This document shows, in pieces, positions 50,785 through 59,950 of a DNA stretch of 64,000 nucleotides. Both the position numbers and the translations under genes were made by a program. This DNA comes from an uncultured Alphaproteobacteria bacterium. GTDB taxonomy: Bacteria > Pseudomonadota > Alphaproteobacteria > RF32 > CAG-239. The notes below the pieces were generated by a model. The model saw nothing but the letters and a program-made list of their open reading frames with translations. It was not told the origin of the DNA and made no database searches. Position 1 is the stretch's first letter; every line of letters begins with the position of its first letter. The stretch lies in the NCBI GenBank assembly GCA_934254915.1, contig CAKQMH010000004.1, positions 1 through 64,000 of the forward strand, given 5' to 3'.

Positions 50785-51192
50785 ATGATAAAAGTGCGGA
50801 TGCTGCCGCTTTTGCTGCTGGCAATTATGATTTCAGGTTGTGCAAATTGGGCGCAAAAGGCCGGAAATACAACGGATACAGCTTCTTTCAGCCCGTGCGG
50901 CCGGCGTTTTTATACCGGAACGGAACAAACCCCCGATGAGGCGCAGGACAGCGAAAAATTTTATCCTAACGACAGTTGCGCGATTGCTCTGCAAAATCAG
51001 GAAACCCGCGCCGTGGCTTATTGCTATTCCAATCCGGAGACTTCAGCCGAAAGCTGCGCGCAATATTTTGAAAAACAAGGCTTTGTCCGCTTAAATGAAC
51101 TCCCGTACAAAACCGCTGACTATGACTTTTTGAAGGTCGATACTTATCCGACCAGACGTTGGCGGGATGCTGAAATTACTTCACGTTGGTAG
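50785..51192 (+). CDS. Small lipoprotein
   Basis: A 135-residue lipoprotein: signal peptide with lipobox ISGC (Cys20), then a soluble region with five more Cys, enough for two disulfides. No recognised domain. It lies 6 nt before comM and is probably cotranscribed with it, but the link may be incidental. Confidence 0.82.
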   Translation: MIKVRMLPLLLLAIMISGCANWAQKAGNTTDTASFSPCGRRFYTGTEQTPDEAQDSEKFYPNDSCAIALQNQETRAVAYCYSNPETSAESCAQYFEKQGFVRLNELPYKTADYDFLKVDTYPTRRWRDAEITSRW

Positions 51193-51198
51193 AAAATC

Positions 51199-52722
51199 AT
51201 GTTGTCGCACATCAATACCCTGACATTTAACGGTTTAGAAATTTTTGATGTCGATTTGCAGGCACAAATTTCTTCCGGCCTGCCTAATTTTATTATTGTC
51301 GGTTTGCCCGATAAGGCTATTGCCGAAAGTAAAGAGAGAATCCGCGCCGCCTTACAGACTTTGGGGCTGAGTTTGCCGGCAAAACGAATTGTTATTAATT
51401 TGGCGCCGGCGGATTTGCTCAAGGAAGGATCGCATTTTGATTTGCCGATAGCTATGGCCTTATTGGCGGTTATGGGTGTTATTCCGCAAGATGAATTAAG
51501 CAATTATCTGGTCTTGGGCGAGTTGTCGCTGGATGGTTCAATCCTGCCGGTTAACGGGGTTTTGCCGGCGGCGGTGCATGCGGTGCGGGAGCAAAAAGGT
51601 TTGATTTGTCCGGCGGCCAACGGCGGCGAGGCGGTGTGGTCGGGAATAGCAGAGATTATTGCCGCACCGAATTTGCTGGCCTTGATTAACCATCTGAAAG
51701 GGGTGCAGTTGCTGCCCAAACCCACGGCGCAAAAAGCGGAATTGAAAACGTCACTATTAGATATGGCTGATGTCAAAGGGCAGGAGAGTGCCAAAAGAGC
51801 AGTCGAAGTGGCAGCGGCCGGCGGGCATAACCTGCTGATGATAGGGCCTCCCGGAGCCGGAAAATCCATGTTGGCATCGCGGCTGCCGTCGATTCTGCCG
51901 CCGCTGAGCGCAGAAGAGGCACTCGAAACCAGTATGATTCATTCGATTGCCGGCGAGCTGAAAGACGGTAAAATTTGTTTTGAACGTCCGTATCGCGATC
52001 CGCACCACAGCGCTTCCACACCGGCATTGGTCGGCGGCGGACGAAAGGCGCGTCCGGGGGAAATTTCTTTAGCGCACAACGGCGTATTGTTTTTGGACGA
52101 GTTGCCGGAGTTTTCCCGCGCATCGCTGGAATCGTTGCGTCAACCGTTGGAAAACGGCTGTGTCACTATCTCCCGCGTTAATTCGCATACAACTTATCCG
52201 GCGCATTTTCAGCTGGTGGCGGCAATGAACCCGTGCCGTTGCGGGCATTTGGGGAATGCGGAAACGGAATGTCCGCGCGCGCCGATTTGCGGGGCGGAAT
52301 ATCAGGCGAAAATATCCGGTCCGTTATTGGACAGAATAGATATTCATATCGAAGTTCCGGCGGTTAATCCGTGGGATTTGGCTAATGTTGCCCGCGGTGA
52401 AAGTTCAGCGCAAATCAGGGAACGGGTGTTGGCGGCGCGCGAAATCCAAAAGCAGCGTTTCAACAAACTCGGGCGTCCGGATTTGCAAACCAACTCGCAG
52501 CTCAGCGGCAAATTGCTGGAAGAAGTTACCAAGCTGGATGATGACGCCCAAAAACTTTTGATTAATTTTGCCGAACAGAACAAACTTTCTGCTCGCGCTT
52601 ATCATCGCACTTTGCGGTTAGCAAGAACAATTGCAGACTTGCAAAATGAAACAAATATCCTTAAAATACACATTGCCGAAGCTTTATCCTACCGGAGAAA
52701 ATTCGCTTCCAAACGTCCATAG
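51199..52722 (+). CDS. comM: ComM/YifB family AAA+ ATPase
   Basis: A 507-residue YifB/ComM protein, a branch-migration helicase extending recombination tracts during natural transformation in species where it has been studied. The N-terminal Lon-like ChlI domain (about 1-165) starts MLSHINTLTFNGLE. The AAA+ core has GPPGAGKSMLASRLP (Walker A near residue 215), the FLDELPEF Walker B, and a C-terminal Mg-chelatase-like domain (RAYHRTLRLARTIADL). The CxC zinc-like pairs PCRCGHLG and TECPRAPICG are conserved in the family. Confidence 0.95.
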   Translation: MLSHINTLTFNGLEIFDVDLQAQISSGLPNFIIVGLPDKAIAESKERIRAALQTLGLSLPAKRIVINLAPADLLKEGSHFDLPIAMALLAVMGVIPQDELSNYLVLGELSLDGSILPVNGVLPAAVHAVREQKGLICPAANGGEAVWSGIAEIIAAPNLLALINHLKGVQLLPKPTAQKAELKTSLLDMADVKGQESAKRAVEVAAAGGHNLLMIGPPGAGKSMLASRLPSILPPLSAEEALETSMIHSIAGELKDGKICFERPYRDPHHSASTPALVGGGRKARPGEISLAHNGVLFLDELPEFSRASLESLRQPLENGCVTISRVNSHTTYPAHFQLVAAMNPCRCGHLGNAETECPRAPICGAEYQAKISGPLLDRIDIHIEVPAVNPWDLANVARGESSAQIRERVLAAREIQKQRFNKLGRPDLQTNSQLSGKLLEEVTKLDDDAQKLLINFAEQNKLSARAYHRTLRLARTIADLQNETNILKIHIAEALSYRRKFASKRP

Positions 52723-52731
52723 GAGAATATA

Positions 52732-54891
52732 ATGAAGAAACATAACATCTTGAAAATTGTGGCCGCCACTATGGTTTTGGCTTCCTGCAGTAAGGAAAGT
52801 CCGGAACTTTTGCCCTGTATGTGCGATGGCTCAGAGTCAACTTTAGGCTTATTTGACTGTATGTGCGAACCGATGAAGAAAAAACCGGTACGCCGTATTT
52901 CTTATATTCAGGACGAGCAGCCCAAGCAACAGACTTTGATGATTAATCAGGAACAGCGCGATGCTTATATTTATCTGCATCAGCGGCGTGATACTTTTGC
53001 TCCGGTTAAGCTTGAGTATGTCGATTTTCGTATTAAAAAAGGACGTAAATACGATGAATTTGACACCAAACTCGGAAATTATCGTTTCCGTATTTTCGGT
53101 TGCCGCCGCGAAAGCAAAAATGTCTTTTTGAACCAAGGGCGGGCAATGCAAAAAGATATGCATTTCTTTGATATATTCTATGAGCAAATGAACGAATATT
53201 ATCCGGTTGTGGTTGATAAAACCAACCCGTACTATATGGAGTCAGATAAAGTTGAAACTCCGGAATATATCGTTACGGCCGAAATCACCGATTACTTTAT
53301 GAATATTTGCGATGAATTTGACTGGGATAACGTTAAACAGAAAAAACTGCGCAGCGGTTCATCGGAAATGACGGTAACCTGGCGGGTTATGAATCTGGTT
53401 CGCGATGAAGTTTACTGCAAGGGAACGACCACCGGTTACGGTCAAATCTCGGAAGGCGAGCCGAAAGGCGAAACTTTGTTGGTGGAACGTGCATTTGAAG
53501 ACGCGTTGAACAAATTGCCGGAGATTGAATGTTTTAATAAAACACTGGCACAGCGTATTCGTCCGGAAGATTTGCAGCAACAACTCGCTTATCTGCGCGA
53601 TTTGGAAAGACGTTCATCTTCGTTTAAGTCGCAATATGACAAAGAATTGAAAGGTATCAGCCTGTTGCAGGAATGCGCAACCGGTATCGGCTCGCAAGGA
53701 CGTTATATTGACGAAGACGGCAACGTTATCGGCAGCGGCGGACGCAGCTATCGTCGGGTAGTTGACGGACGTTTGGTCGAAGCGGATGAGTGTCCGTTAG
53801 AAGATAACAGCTGTGAAGAAACCATTGTTATTGCCGACAATGAGATTGACGAACGTTCGGGCGTCAGCGGCAAGGGCGGAGTAATCGACCTCAACGGCGG
53901 CACGGACGGCAGCGGATCGGCAACTAAGGAAGGCGCAACAGCGATTATTCGCGACCGCAACCATAACGGCAAGCTGGCGGCTTTGGAAATCGACCAACGT
54001 TGTCGGGCGATTGAAATCAATGATGATTCCTGCACCGTGGTTAAAAATATGAAAGAAAATGTAACCATTGCCGATGATTATTGGATTGATGTTCCGCTGA
54101 ACAAGACCGAACCGGAAGCGGTAGCTAATCGTCTGGATGCCGAAAAATCATTCAGCAGCGCGAGCAACCGTTTCTGCATTAAGAACCATGCGCCGTATGA
54201 AAATCTTAATGCGCAGAATTTGTATACTGTTCGGGCATCTGTGGTAGCGGTTGAAAATGCTAACGGGCAAAAAGGCGCCGGTTTGATTATTGCCGACAAC
54301 CTGATTTTGACCTCAGCCGATTTGATTGTTAAAGACAACAACAACTTTAATATCACCACGGTTAACGGCAAGAAATTTACCGCCGGAGCATTTCGCGTAA
54401 ATCCGAATAAAAACGTAGCGTTGCTGCTGTTGGAACAACCGACACAATACACCCCGCTGCCGTTGTCATTGGATTTGCCGGAAGTTAACAAAGACATTAT
54501 GATGACCTTAGGCTTGTTAGACTTTGAAAACGAAGGTGAGGGATATTTGGACAATAATGGTAAAGTTATCGGTTATCGTTGGTCAGAAGACCGCGGTGCG
54601 GAAATTATTGTCGATACCTTTGTCCAAAGTGTTTCTTTAGGCGGGGCGTTGATTGATAAAAACGGTAACATTGTCGGACTTGCACACGAAAGCAAGAAGA
54701 CGGAAGACGGGCCGGATTTGTTCATCCCGATTGAAACAGCGTTGAAGTCATTAGGGCTTGAAATTTGCGGCCGTGAGTTCACAAACAAAAAGCCGGCGGC
54801 GATTAAGACCTATGAAACTCCGTTGGCCGATGCTATCGATAATTCAACCGATAAATCGCCGAAAGCGATGAGCGGTAAGGAACGCAAATAA
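52732..54891 (+). CDS. Lipoprotein with inactive trypsin-like domain
   Basis: A 719-residue protein with a lipobox (VLASC, Cys19), so it is probably anchored to a membrane facing the periplasm or the outside. Residues about 60-290 are a beta/alpha region similar to curli- or penicillin-binding-lipoprotein-like folds in layout, not confirmed. A Cys-rich, Gly/Asp-rich middle (about 300-470) has repeated DxDGNxxGSGG-like turns that may bind calcium. Residues about 495-690 resemble a trypsin-type double barrel (GLIIADNLILTSADL, NVALLLLE, GLAHE), but the catalytic His, Asp and Ser positions are Asp530, Asn561 and Leu636. It is therefore likely a non-proteolytic scaffold. A strong terminator follows. 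Confidence 0.8.
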   Translation: MKKHNILKIVAATMVLASCSKESPELLPCMCDGSESTLGLFDCMCEPMKKKPVRRISYIQDEQPKQQTLMINQEQRDAYIYLHQRRDTFAPVKLEYVDFRIKKGRKYDEFDTKLGNYRFRIFGCRRESKNVFLNQGRAMQKDMHFFDIFYEQMNEYYPVVVDKTNPYYMESDKVETPEYIVTAEITDYFMNICDEFDWDNVKQKKLRSGSSEMTVTWRVMNLVRDEVYCKGTTTGYGQISEGEPKGETLLVERAFEDALNKLPEIECFNKTLAQRIRPEDLQQQLAYLRDLERRSSSFKSQYDKELKGISLLQECATGIGSQGRYIDEDGNVIGSGGRSYRRVVDGRLVEADECPLEDNSCEETIVIADNEIDERSGVSGKGGVIDLNGGTDGSGSATKEGATAIIRDRNHNGKLAALEIDQRCRAIEINDDSCTVVKNMKENVTIADDYWIDVPLNKTEPEAVANRLDAEKSFSSASNRFCIKNHAPYENLNAQNLYTVRASVVAVENANGQKGAGLIIADNLILTSADLIVKDNNNFNITTVNGKKFTAGAFRVNPNKNVALLLLEQPTQYTPLPLSLDLPEVNKDIMMTLGLLDFENEGEGYLDNNGKVIGYRWSEDRGAEIIVDTFVQSVSLGGALIDKNGNIVGLAHESKKTEDGPDLFIPIETALKSLGLEICGREFTNKKPAAIKTYETPLADAIDNSTDKSPKAMSGKERK

Positions 54892-54926
54892 GGCGTTTGA
54901 ATACCGATAGCCAATGCAAAAACGAT

Positions 54927-54960
54927 AACCGGAGGATGCCACACCCTCCGGTTTGTTCTT
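54927..54960 (+). terminator. Terminator of the comM group
   Basis: AACCGGAGG pairs with CCTCCGGTT and is followed by TGTTCTTT. At about 54990-55020 a degraded copy of the repeat seen at 56095-56127 (ACCGCCACAAGGACGAC) is also present. Confidence 0.8.
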
Positions 54961-55158
54961 TATAAAAACTATTGGAGGATGTTTTATAAATACCGCCACA
55001 AGGACGACTTTTAAAATGGGTACACTTTTGCTGCTCAATTTACCGAACTTAAAATTATGAGTATGGTATTTTAATGAAAAATTTAATCATTTGAGCATAA
55101 ATAATATATTTGAAAGTTCAAATTTATTTTTATAGAATACCCTAAAAGAGAGGTTAAT

Positions 55159-55493
55159 ATGAAAAAACGTGTCTGCTTTTATTTTTGTTGTTATCTGCCT
55201 GTGCTACACCTGATGGTTATGAAAGAATATTAAATACATGGTTAAATTCGGATAAACAAAATTTAATAGAGACATGGGGAATTCCGACTAATACGTATAA
55301 ATTAAATGATAATATTGAATACTTTAGTTATTTAAAAACATCAATCTCATCTATAAACGGAGATGTTTATAACTGGAAATGTGAAACGACATTTACGATT
55401 GAAGACAACAAAGTGGTTTCATGGAAGTATAATGGGAACAGTTGCGAAGCGTGTGATGAAGATGTTTTTGGTTCTTTATGTAAATTTTTCTAA
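55159..55493 (+). pseudogene. Small lipoprotein, frameshifted at an A6 tract
   Basis: From ATG 55159, behind GAGG, the frame stops early. Reading on in the +2 frame from about 55185 gives LLSACATPDGYERIL and a normal-looking protein to 55493. One extra A in the A6 run at 55162-55167 would give MKKTCLLLFLLLSACATPDG, a textbook lipoprotein signal with lipobox LSAC, and a protein of about 111 residues. The mature part is rich in Asn, Ser and Tyr with four Cys and looks like a small SmpA/BamE-type or adhesin-like fold, not identified. An off phase, a pseudogene or a sequencing error are equally open. Confidence 0.65.
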
Positions 55494-55658
55494 GTATTAT
55501 AGTAAAACATATTTAAATTAAAATAAAAAAACTACTGCGAGTCTTTATATAAAAGAAGTAATTTATTTTTTTGTTGCAAGAGATGCCAAAATTAAGTAGA
55601 TGCTTATTGTGGTAAACAATCAAACTAAAGTTGTTAAAATGTTTTATCGGAGGGTGTG

Positions 55659-56042
55659 ATGAAAAAAATTGGAATATTTTTCTTAGGAGTTATTGTTGGT
55701 GTATTTTTTTCATTTTTTATGGCTGTTGTTATAGTAAATAATTTTAATAAATTTGATAATCCCTATAATATCAGCGGATTATCAATGTTACCTGAAAAAG
55801 GAAAATGTATTATTACTAGTAATATAAAAATATTTCAGACATTGACAAAAGGTATAGCTTTAGCATATCCAAATGGAAATAATGATGACCTTGTTTTATT
55901 AGTAGATGACAATGGAAAGCTTTTTTATGACGGTGAAAATATCAAGATGCCTGCTAAAAAATGCGCCAAACAAATTGGTGTCTATACTTATGAAACAAAG
56001 GCAGAAATACAAAAAACTGTTCCGGCTACTATAATAGAATAG
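55659..56042 (+). CDS. Small membrane-anchored protein
   Basis: A 127-residue protein with an N-terminal membrane segment (residues about 4-27: IGIFFLGVIVGVFFSFFMAV) and an exported, mostly beta C-terminal part with three Cys-containing or charged turns. I do not recognise it. The start is ATG 55659, 5 nt after GGAGG; an overlapping GTG just before it is less likely. AT-rich, like the neighbouring frameshifted lipoprotein gene. Confidence 0.7.
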   Translation: MKKIGIFFLGVIVGVFFSFFMAVVIVNNFNKFDNPYNISGLSMLPEKGKCIITSNIKIFQTLTKGIALAYPNGNNDDLVLLVDDNGKLFYDGENIKMPAKKCAKQIGVYTYETKAEIQKTVPATIIE

Positions 56043-56050
56043 ACTTAAAA

Positions 56051-56461
56051 AACCGGCACTGTGCCGGTTCGATACTCTGATATATCCAACCAACAAAAAA
56101 AGCCGCCACGAGGACGACTTTTTTTATTGGTGCGCTAGGCCGGCTTAGCTACGCTGCACTGCGCTCATCAGCCTTGGGCTGACCGCGATACCCCCGTATC
56201 GCTTTCGCTTGTAGTCAAACCGGCACTGTGCCGGTTCGATACTCTGATATAACTAACCAACAAAAAAAGCCGCCACGAGGACGACTTTTTTTATTGGTGC
56301 GCTAGGCCGGCTTAGCTACGCTGCACTGCGCTCATCAGCCTTGGGCTGACCGCGATACCCCCGTATCGCTTTCGCTTGTAGTCAAACCGGCACTGTGCCG
56401 GTTCGATACTCTGATATAACTAACCAACAAAAAAAGCCGCCACGAGGACGACTTTTTTTAT
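56051..56461 (-). repeat. 167-bp tandem repeat built from the tRNA-Leu 3' end
   Basis: Two full units (56051-56217 and 56218-56384) and a third that runs into the real tRNA-Leu gene (from 56385). Read in tRNA direction, each unit has the last 16 bases of tRNA-Leu with CCA (56128-56143 and 56295-56310) and a hairpin with T-run (56095-56127). Next come an inverted copy of the T-arm (TCGAACCGGCAC) and a direct T-arm 5' half (GTGCCGGTTTGA). Then comes a 71-nt insertion with core hairpins GCGATACGGGGGTATCGC and TCAGC-CCAAG-GCTGA (56161-56216), and then the tRNA 3' end again. Units differ at only a few bases. The core matches 7094-7148. Confidence 0.9.
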
Positions 56462-56548
56462 TGGTGCGCTAGGCCGGAATCGAACCGGCACGGCCTTGCG
56501 GCCAACAGATTTTAAGTCTGCAGCGTCTACCTGTTCCGCCACAAGCGC
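56462..56548 (-). tRNA. tRNA-Leu(TAA)
   Basis: Read on the minus strand: acceptor GCGCTTG, anticodon loop with TAA in GACTTAAAATC, long variable arm, T-arm GCCGGTTCGATTCCGGC, encoded CCA. The 3' end is the source of the tandem repeat that follows it. Confidence 0.96.
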
Positions 56549-56622
56549 AAAATCTGTATAGTTTATAGCGAAAATAAAATGCGATTGCAAGCAAAAAATT
56601 AAAAATTTATTCCGATTAGAAA

Positions 56623-57501
56623 TCACATTTCTTCAAGAATATTTTTATATAAATCGATGACAACGCGGTTCTTGGGAATGTCTTTGGTATTGCGATAGGC
56701 CGCAAGGTGAATATTGACTTCGGTCGGGCATTTTATGTTGTCCAAACACACGATGCCTTCTTCGGCAAAATACATTGGCAAGACGCTGATGCCGACACCA
56801 TTTCGGACGGCGTCCGTCAAATCATACATATTGTTGGAGGTATAAATGATGTTTCGGGCTTTTTTGAGATCATTTTGCCAGTTGCCGGCGGCGCATAACG
56901 GTTTTTTGCCGACAATCAGGCGGTGGTTTTCTAAAATCTCATCCAAGCCGGTCGGGTAGCCGTAACGAGCCAGATATTGCGCAGAGGCAAAGTAGCCGCA
57001 ACGGATTTTTTGGCTGTATAATTCTACAATATCATTGTTGTCAGGTAATTTTTGGCAAATGCAGATATCAAAAGCATGGTTTTTCCAATCTTCTTCGCCC
57101 ATAGTCAGGATGGATACTATCGAGATGTTGGGATTTTTTTCGCAAAAGTCAGCAATTTTTTCCGAAACAGGGTGGGTTCGTAAACAAAAGTCAATGCCTA
57201 AGCGGACTTCGCCTTTGGCATCGGTTTTGCGAGTAGAAATTGCATAAACGTTGTATAATATTTCTTTAAGCTTGGTGACGTGCTGCGCAACATTTTCACC
57301 ATTACGAGTTAATTTGCTGCCGCGGTCGTTAGAATAAACTAACTTAAATCCGACATCGGCTTCCAAATTCTCAATATATTTGTTTAAGGTTTCAACGGAC
57401 ATGCCTAAATATTCGGCAGCTTTGCGCTTGGTCGCAAATTGTTTAATCGCGCCGAGGATAAAAATCCCTTCCAGATTTATCAGATCTTTTTTGTTCAGCA
57501 T
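56623..57501 (-). CDS. LysR family transcription regulator
   Basis: A 292-residue LysR-type regulator. The N-terminal winged helix-turn-helix (about 5-65) includes FATKRKAAEYLGMSVETLNKYIENLEADVGFKLV; the substrate-binding domain (about 90-290) follows the usual two-lobe pattern. The target genes are not evident: the nearest divergent gene is queA, 110 bp away. Binding-site T-N11-A candidates were not resolved. Confidence 0.88.
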   Translation of the reverse strand: MLNKKDLINLEGIFILGAIKQFATKRKAAEYLGMSVETLNKYIENLEADVGFKLVYSNDRGSKLTRNGENVAQHVTKLKEILYNVYAISTRKTDAKGEVRLGIDFCLRTHPVSEKIADFCEKNPNISIVSILTMGEEDWKNHAFDICICQKLPDNNDIVELYSQKIRCGYFASAQYLARYGYPTGLDEILENHRLIVGKKPLCAAGNWQNDLKKARNIIYTSNNMYDLTDAVRNGVGISVLPMYFAEEGIVCLDNIKCPTEVNIHLAAYRNTKDIPKNRVVIDLYKNILEEM

Positions 57502-57657
57502 AATGATTCTCCGTTGAATGAGTTGATATTATTACATAATTTTATTTTTGATGTAAAGTGTTTTTATTTAATATATATACTAAAGATTGTGGTTGATTTT
57601 TAGCTTGCACAATTGAGGCTCTTGCGATATAAGGCAAAAAAACAAAAGGAAAATGTC

Positions 57658-58740
57658 ATGAAAGTAGATGCTTTTGATTTTGAATTGCCGAAAGAACTGA
57701 TTGCCAAACAGCCGGTTAATCCGCGGGATACTTCACGGTTGTTGGATTTGTCGGTTGAGGGGCAGATAACCGATCGTCATTTCTATGATCTTCCGCAATT
57801 GCTGAATGCGGGAGATGTTCTGGTGTTTAATGATACCAAAGTTATTCCGGCGCGCTTATACGGAGCAAGGGGCGAAGCTTTGGTCGAAGTTACGCTTTAT
57901 CATCCGGTGGACGGAATTCAATGGTGGTCGTTTATCAAAAATTCAAAGCGCCTGAAGCCTAATGACGTTATTCGTTTTTACACCTCAGAAATAACGGCTG
58001 AACAGTCAGATTTCAGCGCCATCGTGATTGAGAAAAAAGATGATGACGGGGTGTTGATTTCGTTTACCTGCAATCCGTCGGAATTGGGTAAAAAACTTGA
58101 GCAATACGGGTTTATGCCCTTGCCGCCGTATATTAAGCGCGAAAAACCGCGAGCCGGATTGTGGGATAAATTTGATGACAAAGAAAATTATCAAACAGTT
58201 TATGCCAAGCATGAGGGCGCAGTAGCCGCCCCGACCGCCGGATTGCATTTTACGCCGCAAGTATTGCAGGCTTTGCGCGACAAAGGGGTGGAAGAAGTGT
58301 TTTTAACCCTGCATGTCGGAGCGGGAACTTTTCTGCCGGTTAAGACCGATGATACCAAAGATCATAAAATGCATGCCGAATATGGTATTATTACGCCTGA
58401 TGCGGTGCAGACCATTAATGCCGCTAAAAAGGCCGGCAAAAGGATTGTGGCCGTAGGTACGACCTCACTGCGATTGCTCGAAACCGCAACCGATAATCAG
58501 GGGATTTTACATCCGTTTGCCGATGAAACCAGTATCTTTATTACCCCCGGTTATAAATTTAAGATGATTGATATGTTGATTACCAACTTCCACTTACCGA
58601 AGTCGACTTTATTTATGTTGGTCAGTGCGGTGGCCGGTTTGGAGCGGATGCAACAGGCTTATCATCATGCCATAGAGCAGGGATATCGGTTTTATTCGTA
58701 TGGTGACAGCTCAATTATCAAATGCGTAAATAAAATTTAA
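57658..58740 (+). CDS. queA: S-adenosylmethionine:tRNA ribosyltransferase-isomerase
   Basis: A 360-residue QueA that transfers and isomerises the ribose of SAM to 7-aminomethyl-deazaguanine in tRNA, the step to epoxyqueuosine. Conserved stretches are MKVDAFDFELPKELIA, GDVLVFNDTKVIPARLYG, PLPPYIKR and the AVAAPTAGLHFT motif. The start is ATG 57658 behind AAAGGA. Confidence 0.96.
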   Translation: MKVDAFDFELPKELIAKQPVNPRDTSRLLDLSVEGQITDRHFYDLPQLLNAGDVLVFNDTKVIPARLYGARGEALVEVTLYHPVDGIQWWSFIKNSKRLKPNDVIRFYTSEITAEQSDFSAIVIEKKDDDGVLISFTCNPSELGKKLEQYGFMPLPPYIKREKPRAGLWDKFDDKENYQTVYAKHEGAVAAPTAGLHFTPQVLQALRDKGVEEVFLTLHVGAGTFLPVKTDDTKDHKMHAEYGIITPDAVQTINAAKKAGKRIVAVGTTSLRLLETATDNQGILHPFADETSIFITPGYKFKMIDMLITNFHLPKSTLFMLVSAVAGLERMQQAYHHAIEQGYRFYSYGDSSIIKCVNKI

Positions 58741-58783
58741 CTTTTGCCCGCTATTCTGACTCATCATAACCAAGGGGGCAGTC

Positions 58784-59950
58784 GTGCGCAAAATAAACCA
58801 ATATTTAGAAAAAATCGTTCCACTAATGCAAAACAGTTTGTTGCCGTCAGCTTTGTTTGCGGCGGCGGTGTGGCTTTTTTGTGCATACGGTAATTTTACG
58901 CCGGCGATTAACATAACGCTGCACAGTTTGTTTTACAGCTTGGATTTGGTCGTATTTTTAATCTTGCTTTATTTTAACCGGAGCAAACCGATTTTCTTTT
59001 TAGCGGTTTTGACTTTGAGCTACATTGTAATCAACGGGGTTAAAAATCTTTACGGAGTTGATTATACGGCAAGTGCGGCTTATCAAAATCTAAGTCTTTT
59101 TTTGCCGCTTAATTTGTTGTTCTTTTTCTTTTGGCCGGATAAAAGGCTGTTAAGCCGAATTAATGTTTGGATTTTGTTGGCGCTGTTTACGCAATATGCA
59201 ATAGTGGAACAACTTTCCCGACATGGCGTCAATCTTAATATCGGCAGCGACGAGACAGCTGCTTTGAGCGGTTTGGCGGTTTATGTCTTTATGGCGGTTA
59301 TAATAATTGCGTTTGCCGCATTTACGCGGGATGAAAGCCTGATGAACAGCGGTATGTTCTTTGCAATTATGTGTGCATTCGGCGGCTTGGCCGCATCTGC
59401 AGAGGCATCGGGGTTGACCATTTTTTTCACTACGGCCGTTTTGATTATCATTACAAGTTTGGGGCGGAATATTTATAATGAAACCTACAAAGATCCGTTA
59501 ACCGGATTGGACAGTCGTAATTCGTATATCATACATTCGCGTAAATTTCCGTTGAAATACAGTATTGCGATTGTCAGTATTGATGACTATGACAAATTGC
59601 AGGCTTTCGGCAAAAGGAACCGCAACATTATTACACGGTTGATTGCCGAGCGGATTTGCGAGTTGGAAAAAGAAGAGCATATTTATCGGTACAGCGAAGA
59701 TGAATTTGTAATTGTCTATCGCAATTTGGATAAAAAAGAGACCATACAACGGGTCGAGGAAATCCGCCGTGCGATTGCCTCAGCTTTGTTTCAATATAAT
59801 GCGCATAAAAAGGCTTTGAAACTTACGGTTTCGGCCGCTGTGTCTGAGAAAAAACGCAGTGATGCTTCCTCACATGAAGTTTTGCTGCGGGTTGACAAAG
59901 CATTACAAAAAACCCGCCGCTTTAGCCACAATGTTACTTCGCCGGCTTAA
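58784..59950 (+). CDS. Membrane protein with degenerate GGDEF domain
   Basis: A 388-residue protein with about seven or eight membrane segments (residues 20-230) and a C-terminal GGDEF-like domain (about 235-380). The domain opens with the usual DPLTGLDSRNSY, but the active loop reads RYSEDEF (residues 302-308) in place of R-[YW]-GGDEF. The first Gly is Ser and the second is Glu. Ser in the first position is tolerated in known cyclases (SGDEF), but Glu in the second should block substrate binding, so diguanylate synthesis is doubtful; GTP sensing or inactivity is possible. Start is GTG 58784. It overlaps the end of lgt. Confidence 0.85.
   Translation: MRKINQYLEKIVPLMQNSLLPSALFAAAVWLFCAYGNFTPAINITLHSLFYSLDLVVFLILLYFNRSKPIFFLAVLTLSYIVINGVKNLYGVDYTASAAYQNLSLFLPLNLLFFFFWPDKRLLSRINVWILLALFTQYAIVEQLSRHGVNLNIGSDETAALSGLAVYVFMAVIIIAFAAFTRDESLMNSGMFFAIMCAFGGLAASAEASGLTIFFTTAVLIIITSLGRNIYNETYKDPLTGLDSRNSYIIHSRKFPLKYSIAIVSIDDYDKLQAFGKRNRNIITRLIAERICELEKEEHIYRYSEDEFVIVYRNLDKKETIQRVEEIRRAIASALFQYNAHKKALKLTVSAAVSEKKRSDASSHEVLLRVDKALQKTRRFSHNVTSPA

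Noticed and set aside
56043..56461. CRISPR array in the repeated region before tRNA-Leu
   Set aside because: The repeats are 167 bp, contiguous and almost identical without spacers; they derive from the tRNA 3' end.
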